This document shows positions 60,711 to 64,000 of a stretch of 64,000 bases of DNA, one piece after another. The stretch spans positions 1 through 64,000 of the forward strand of contig NW_026999456.1 of assembly GCF_037126465.1 (NCBI RefSeq). Reading direction: 5' to 3'. Position 1 is the stretch's first letter, and each line of letters opens with the position of its first letter. The DNA comes from Ornithodoros turicata. Lineage: Eukaryota > Arthropoda > Arachnida > Ixodida > Argasidae. A program made the position numbers and the translations under genes. The notes beneath the pieces are model-generated. The model saw only the letters and a program-made list of their open reading frames with translations, had not been told where the DNA came from and made no database searches.

Positions 60711-63040
60711 TTATGGCTTCTCGCCCTTGTATGCCCGCTTGTGCTGCCGTAGGTTCCTGCTCAGGCTGAAATTACCAGGGCAGACATCACACATGTATAG
60801 CATCTCGCCCGTGTGTGTCCGCTTACGCTGCCGTAGGTTCCTCCTCGGGCTGAGCGCAGCACGGCGGGCACTGCACTTGTATGACTTCGAACTCATGTGT
60901 GTCCGCTTGTGCTGCTGCAGGCTCCTCTCACTGAACTCCGCTGGGCAAGCACCCCACTTGTATTGTTTCTCGACGGTGTGTGCTCGCTTGTGACGCTGGA
61001 GCTGTCCTTTCTGGCTGAACTCCGCCAAGCAGGCATCGCACTTGTACGGCTTCTCGCCCGTGTGTGTCCGCTTGTGCTGCTGCAAGTTACCTCTCTGACC
61101 GAATTCTGCAGGGCAAAGATTGCACTTGTATGTTTTCTCGCCCGTGTGTGTCAGTTTGTGAACCGACAGGCTCCTGTTCTGGCTGAACTCAGCAGGACAG
61201 AGATCGCACTTGTACGGTTTCTCGCCCCTGTGTGTCCGCTTGTGACGCTGTAGGTGCCCGCTCTGGCTGAATTTTGCTGGGCAGACATCGCACTTGTATG
61301 GTTTCTCGCCCGTGTGTGTCCGCTTGTGCTGCTGTAGGTTCCCTCTCTCACTGAACTTCGCTGGGCAGGCATCGCACTCGTATGGTTTCTCGCCGGTGTG
61401 TGTCCGCTTGTGACGCTGGAGATGCTCATTATGGCTGAACTTCGCTGGGCAGGCATCGCACTTGTATGGCTTCTTGCCCGTGTGTGTCAGCTTGTGCTGC
61501 TGTAAGTTCCCTCTCTGACCGAACTCCGCAGCAGAAACACTGCACTTTGATATTTTCTTGCCTGTGTGCATCAGTTTGTGATACGACAGGCTCTTGCTCT
61601 GGCTGAACCCAGCAGGACAGAGATCGCACTTGTACGGTTTCTCGCCCCTGTGTGTCCGCTTGTGACGCTGTAGGTGCCCGCTCTGGCTGAACTTTGCTGG
61701 GCAGACATCGCACTTGTATGGTTTCTCGCCCGTGTGTGTCCGCTTGTGCTGCTGCAGGTTCCCTCTCTCACTGAACGCCGCTGGGCAGACATCGCACTTG
61801 TATGGTTTCTGGCTGGTGTGTGTCCTCTTGTGACGCTGGAGATGTTCGTTATGGCTGAACTTCGCTGGGCAGGCATCGCACTGGTTTGGCTTCTCGCCCG
61901 TGTGCGTCAGTTTGTGATCTGACAGGCTCTTACTCTTGCTGAACCCAGCAGGACAGAGATCGCACTTATATGGTTTCTGGCCTTTGTGTGTCTGCTTGTG
62001 ACGCTGTAGGTGCCCGCTCTGGCTGAACTTCGCTTGGCAGACATCGCACTTGTATGGCTTCTCGCCCGTGTGTGTCCGCTTGTGCTGCTGTAGGTTCCCT
62101 CTCTCACTGAACGCCGCTGGGCAGGCATCGCACTTGTATGGTTTCTCGCCGGTGTGTGTCCGCTTGTGACGCTGGAGATGTTCGTTATGGCTGAACTTCG
62201 CTGGGCAGGCATCGCACTTGTATGGCTTCTTGCTCGTGTGTGTCCACTTGTGCTTCTGAAAGCTCCTTCTCCGACCGAACTCCGCAGGGCAAACATTGAA
62301 CTTCTGTGTTTTCTCGCCCATGTGTGTCAGTTTGTGATCCAACAGGCTCTTGCTCTGGCTGAACTCAGCGGGACAGAGATCGCACTTATTCGGTTTCTCA
62401 CCCCTGTGTGTCCGCTTGTGACGCTGTAGGTGCCAGGTCCGGCTGAACTCTGCCGGGCAGGCATCACACTTGTATAGTTTTTCGCGAGTGTGTGCTCGCT
62501 TGCGAAGCCGCCGGTGCACAATACGGCTGAACTTCGCAGGGCAGGTATCATTCTTGTACAACTGCTGGTTCATGTGCGTTTGCATGTGACACCGCAGACT
62601 CCTCCTCTGGTGGAACTGTGCAGGACAGTGGTCGGACTTGCATGACTCCTCGTCAGTACGCTTTGACACGTGACTCGTGTCACTGCCAGACGGCAAGAAT
62701 GCAGAGGGACAGATGTCGTACCTAAAACCCTCCTCTCCCATCTGATCCCCTGATGGAGTAGCTGGACACTTTTCAGACTCATTGTGACACTGTGCAAGCA
62801 CGTGACGTCTCCGGCTGTCTTTCGACGTGCACGCAAGTGCACATGGCTTGCTCTGGTCTCGAGGTTGCTCCATGGGAGGACTGTCCATAGGGACTGGTGA
62901 AGTGCTGTCGAACTGCGCTTCAACGGTTATTGTGCTGATATTGAACTGTGCCTCTGAAGAAGTGCAACCAGAAGATGCTTGATCACAAGTGCCTCTGGGC
63001 TGGTCGTTAATGTGGAGCAAACCAGTGCTTCCTCTTGCTC
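60711..63040 (-). CDS. C2H2 zinc-finger terminal exon E (24 finger units)
   Basis: The minus-strand acceptor gaaattacag (G at 63041) precedes a phase-1 exon: GARGSTGLLHINDQPRGTCD. The open frame to 60711 has no early ATG in this leader (a TTG stands at 63020), so upstream exons outside the window are needed. The acidic leader (about 150 residues) is followed by 24 finger units, about 16 of them canonical. A block of four or five fingers repeats three times, with helix contacts HEHR (FSHNEHLQRH), EGNQ (FSERGNLQQH), QGHR (FSQSGHLQRH), then a variable S-rich finger and sometimes FGQRGNLQQH. Three starting and several late units lack ligands. The stop TAA replaces the tyrosine codon in a GEKPYK linker, so the ancestor was longer. 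Expected role: nuclear DNA-binding regulator; the partner and target are unknown. Confidence 0.85.
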
Positions 63041-63652
63041 CTGTAATTTCGGAAATTGGAGATTAGGTGGGCATACCAGCACAGGCGCACCTCTGATGGC
63101 ACGGCCTTTGCCCTCAGGCTGTTCGTGTTTGACTCAGCAAATTATCTCCCTTGCACACTATTGAGGTCCTAGGTTTAAAGCGACTGCCCCCTCCTCTCCT
63201 CCAGGTATTTGCTGTGAGGCAAAGTGTCGTACTTTCAGGCAGAAGGCCCAGAGCTCGATACGGGACAGTGAGAGCCTTTTGTTTCCTTCCTTTCTTCGTT
63301 CCTAACCGGGGGCGCTCTTGACCGCATAGCACGCAGTATGCCAATCATCATCGCAGATGATATTGCTCTGTCTCCGGATCAGCTAAGAAAGGGGGTGCGC
63401 ACCGTTTTATGTATCAACATTCCTCCCAATCGGAAGATAAAACAATACGGTTCTGAAGGTTGGTTGGCCTAGAATGATTTTGCCAGCGAAGAGCGCCACC
63501 TATTAGTGCCCGAAAATCCGGGCCCTATTGATGAGGAACTTGCGAAAATCACTGCAGTGTCTGAAGAAAAAGAAAAGGTGGAATCCCTTTAAATGGAACC
63601 TCAAGGAACCTGGAAAATATGTTCCGTTTATCGGAAGGTCCATTTACTAAAT
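63041..63652. other. Intron upstream of exon E, nothing recognised
   Basis: The 55 bases before the acceptor match those before exon F (agaggtgcgcctgtg against agagatgcgcccgtg, then ccaatttccgaaatta against ccatttccgaaattt), so intron-end sequence was duplicated with the exons. No linker exon is seen before the window ends. Confidence 0.6.
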
Positions 63653-64000
63653 TACCGTATTTACCCGAATGTTAGTCGACACCCCCTCTTCGAAATTCAT
63701 GAAAATGAAAAAAAAAAAAACTTTTGTGGTAACAAAAACGTCAAAGATGTATTCATCGGGAAAGAGTATCGCACATTGCTTCAATGACGCCGCGTAGAAA
63801 CGACGCATTTTAACCATGGGAGAGAAAGGAAGAAGGAACTTTCGTTTTGACTGCTTTTATTGCTGTCGTTCGTCACACGTTCAAATCCCTTTCACCCCTT
63901 TCCCTCTCTCTCCCCCATTCCATGTGAGGAAGCGAACGCGCGTGACAAGCGCATCGGCCGCAGAGCAACGTGGTTGCGCAGACCACGATTATAAGTCGAC
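63653..64000. mobile_element. Partial MITE cut by the window end
   Basis: The left end taccgtatttacccgaatgt with gttagtcgac resembles the ATAAGCCGC family in style. The last bases (ttataagtcgac) repeat the subterminal word, so the right end probably lies just outside. Confidence 0.5.

Overview
The window is eukaryotic and almost certainly from an arthropod; a tick (Ixodida) is my best guess, not a proven call. Supporting points are introns, C2H2 zinc-finger exons with the wording CDLCPAEF, a tRNA-derived SINE that resembles tick SINEs, a truncated CR1/L2-like LINE tail, and a dense load of DNA transposons (hAT, TA-target, TTAA-target, THAP/DDE_4). No rRNA, confident functional tRNA, CRISPR array or prokaryotic operon was seen.

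Layout. (1) 1-15 kb, minus strand: three paralogous terminal C2H2 exons (A about 3.8-6.5 kb, B 10.3-11.9 kb, C about 13.1-14.8 kb). A and B lie in a tandem segmental duplication that includes their flanks. All three carry lesions: A is cut by a SINE with a 12-bp target duplication and by a 1.0-kb inverted-repeat element, B has a 2-nt frameshift, C has several breaks. (2) 15-29 kb: transposon-rich DNA containing two small minus-strand upstream exons (22.3-22.5 and 20.7-20.85 kb) that encode acidic linkers with VKxEP-type SUMO-consensus motifs. (3) 29-47 kb, plus strand: a divergent gene with one exon of the first type (29.5 kb), two tandem copies of the second type (31.5 and 32.3 kb, both 153 nt) and a 17-finger terminal exon F (45.8-47.3 kb), interrupted by many DNA transposons. 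(4) 48-54 kb: nested hAT elements with target duplications and a decayed THAP-DDE_4 transposase. (5) 55.5-59.6 kb: two abutting tandem arrays, a 281-bp repeat (9 units) and a 154-bp repeat (about 10 units) derived from two zinc fingers. (6) 60.7-63.0 kb, minus strand: the long finger exon E (24 finger units, about 16 canonical).

How it fits together: every C2H2 exon (A, B, C, E, F) begins behind a matching splice acceptor in phase 1, and the linker exons are phase 1 at both ends, so exons can be duplicated or swapped without breaking frame. The products would be nuclear DNA-binding proteins with SUMO-modifiable N-terminal linkers. The most interesting observations are this modular exon system, the lack of separate linker exons between A, B and C (a possible lola-like choice of terminal finger exons, now decaying), and two satellite-like arrays that grew from coding-like sequence after frame was lost.
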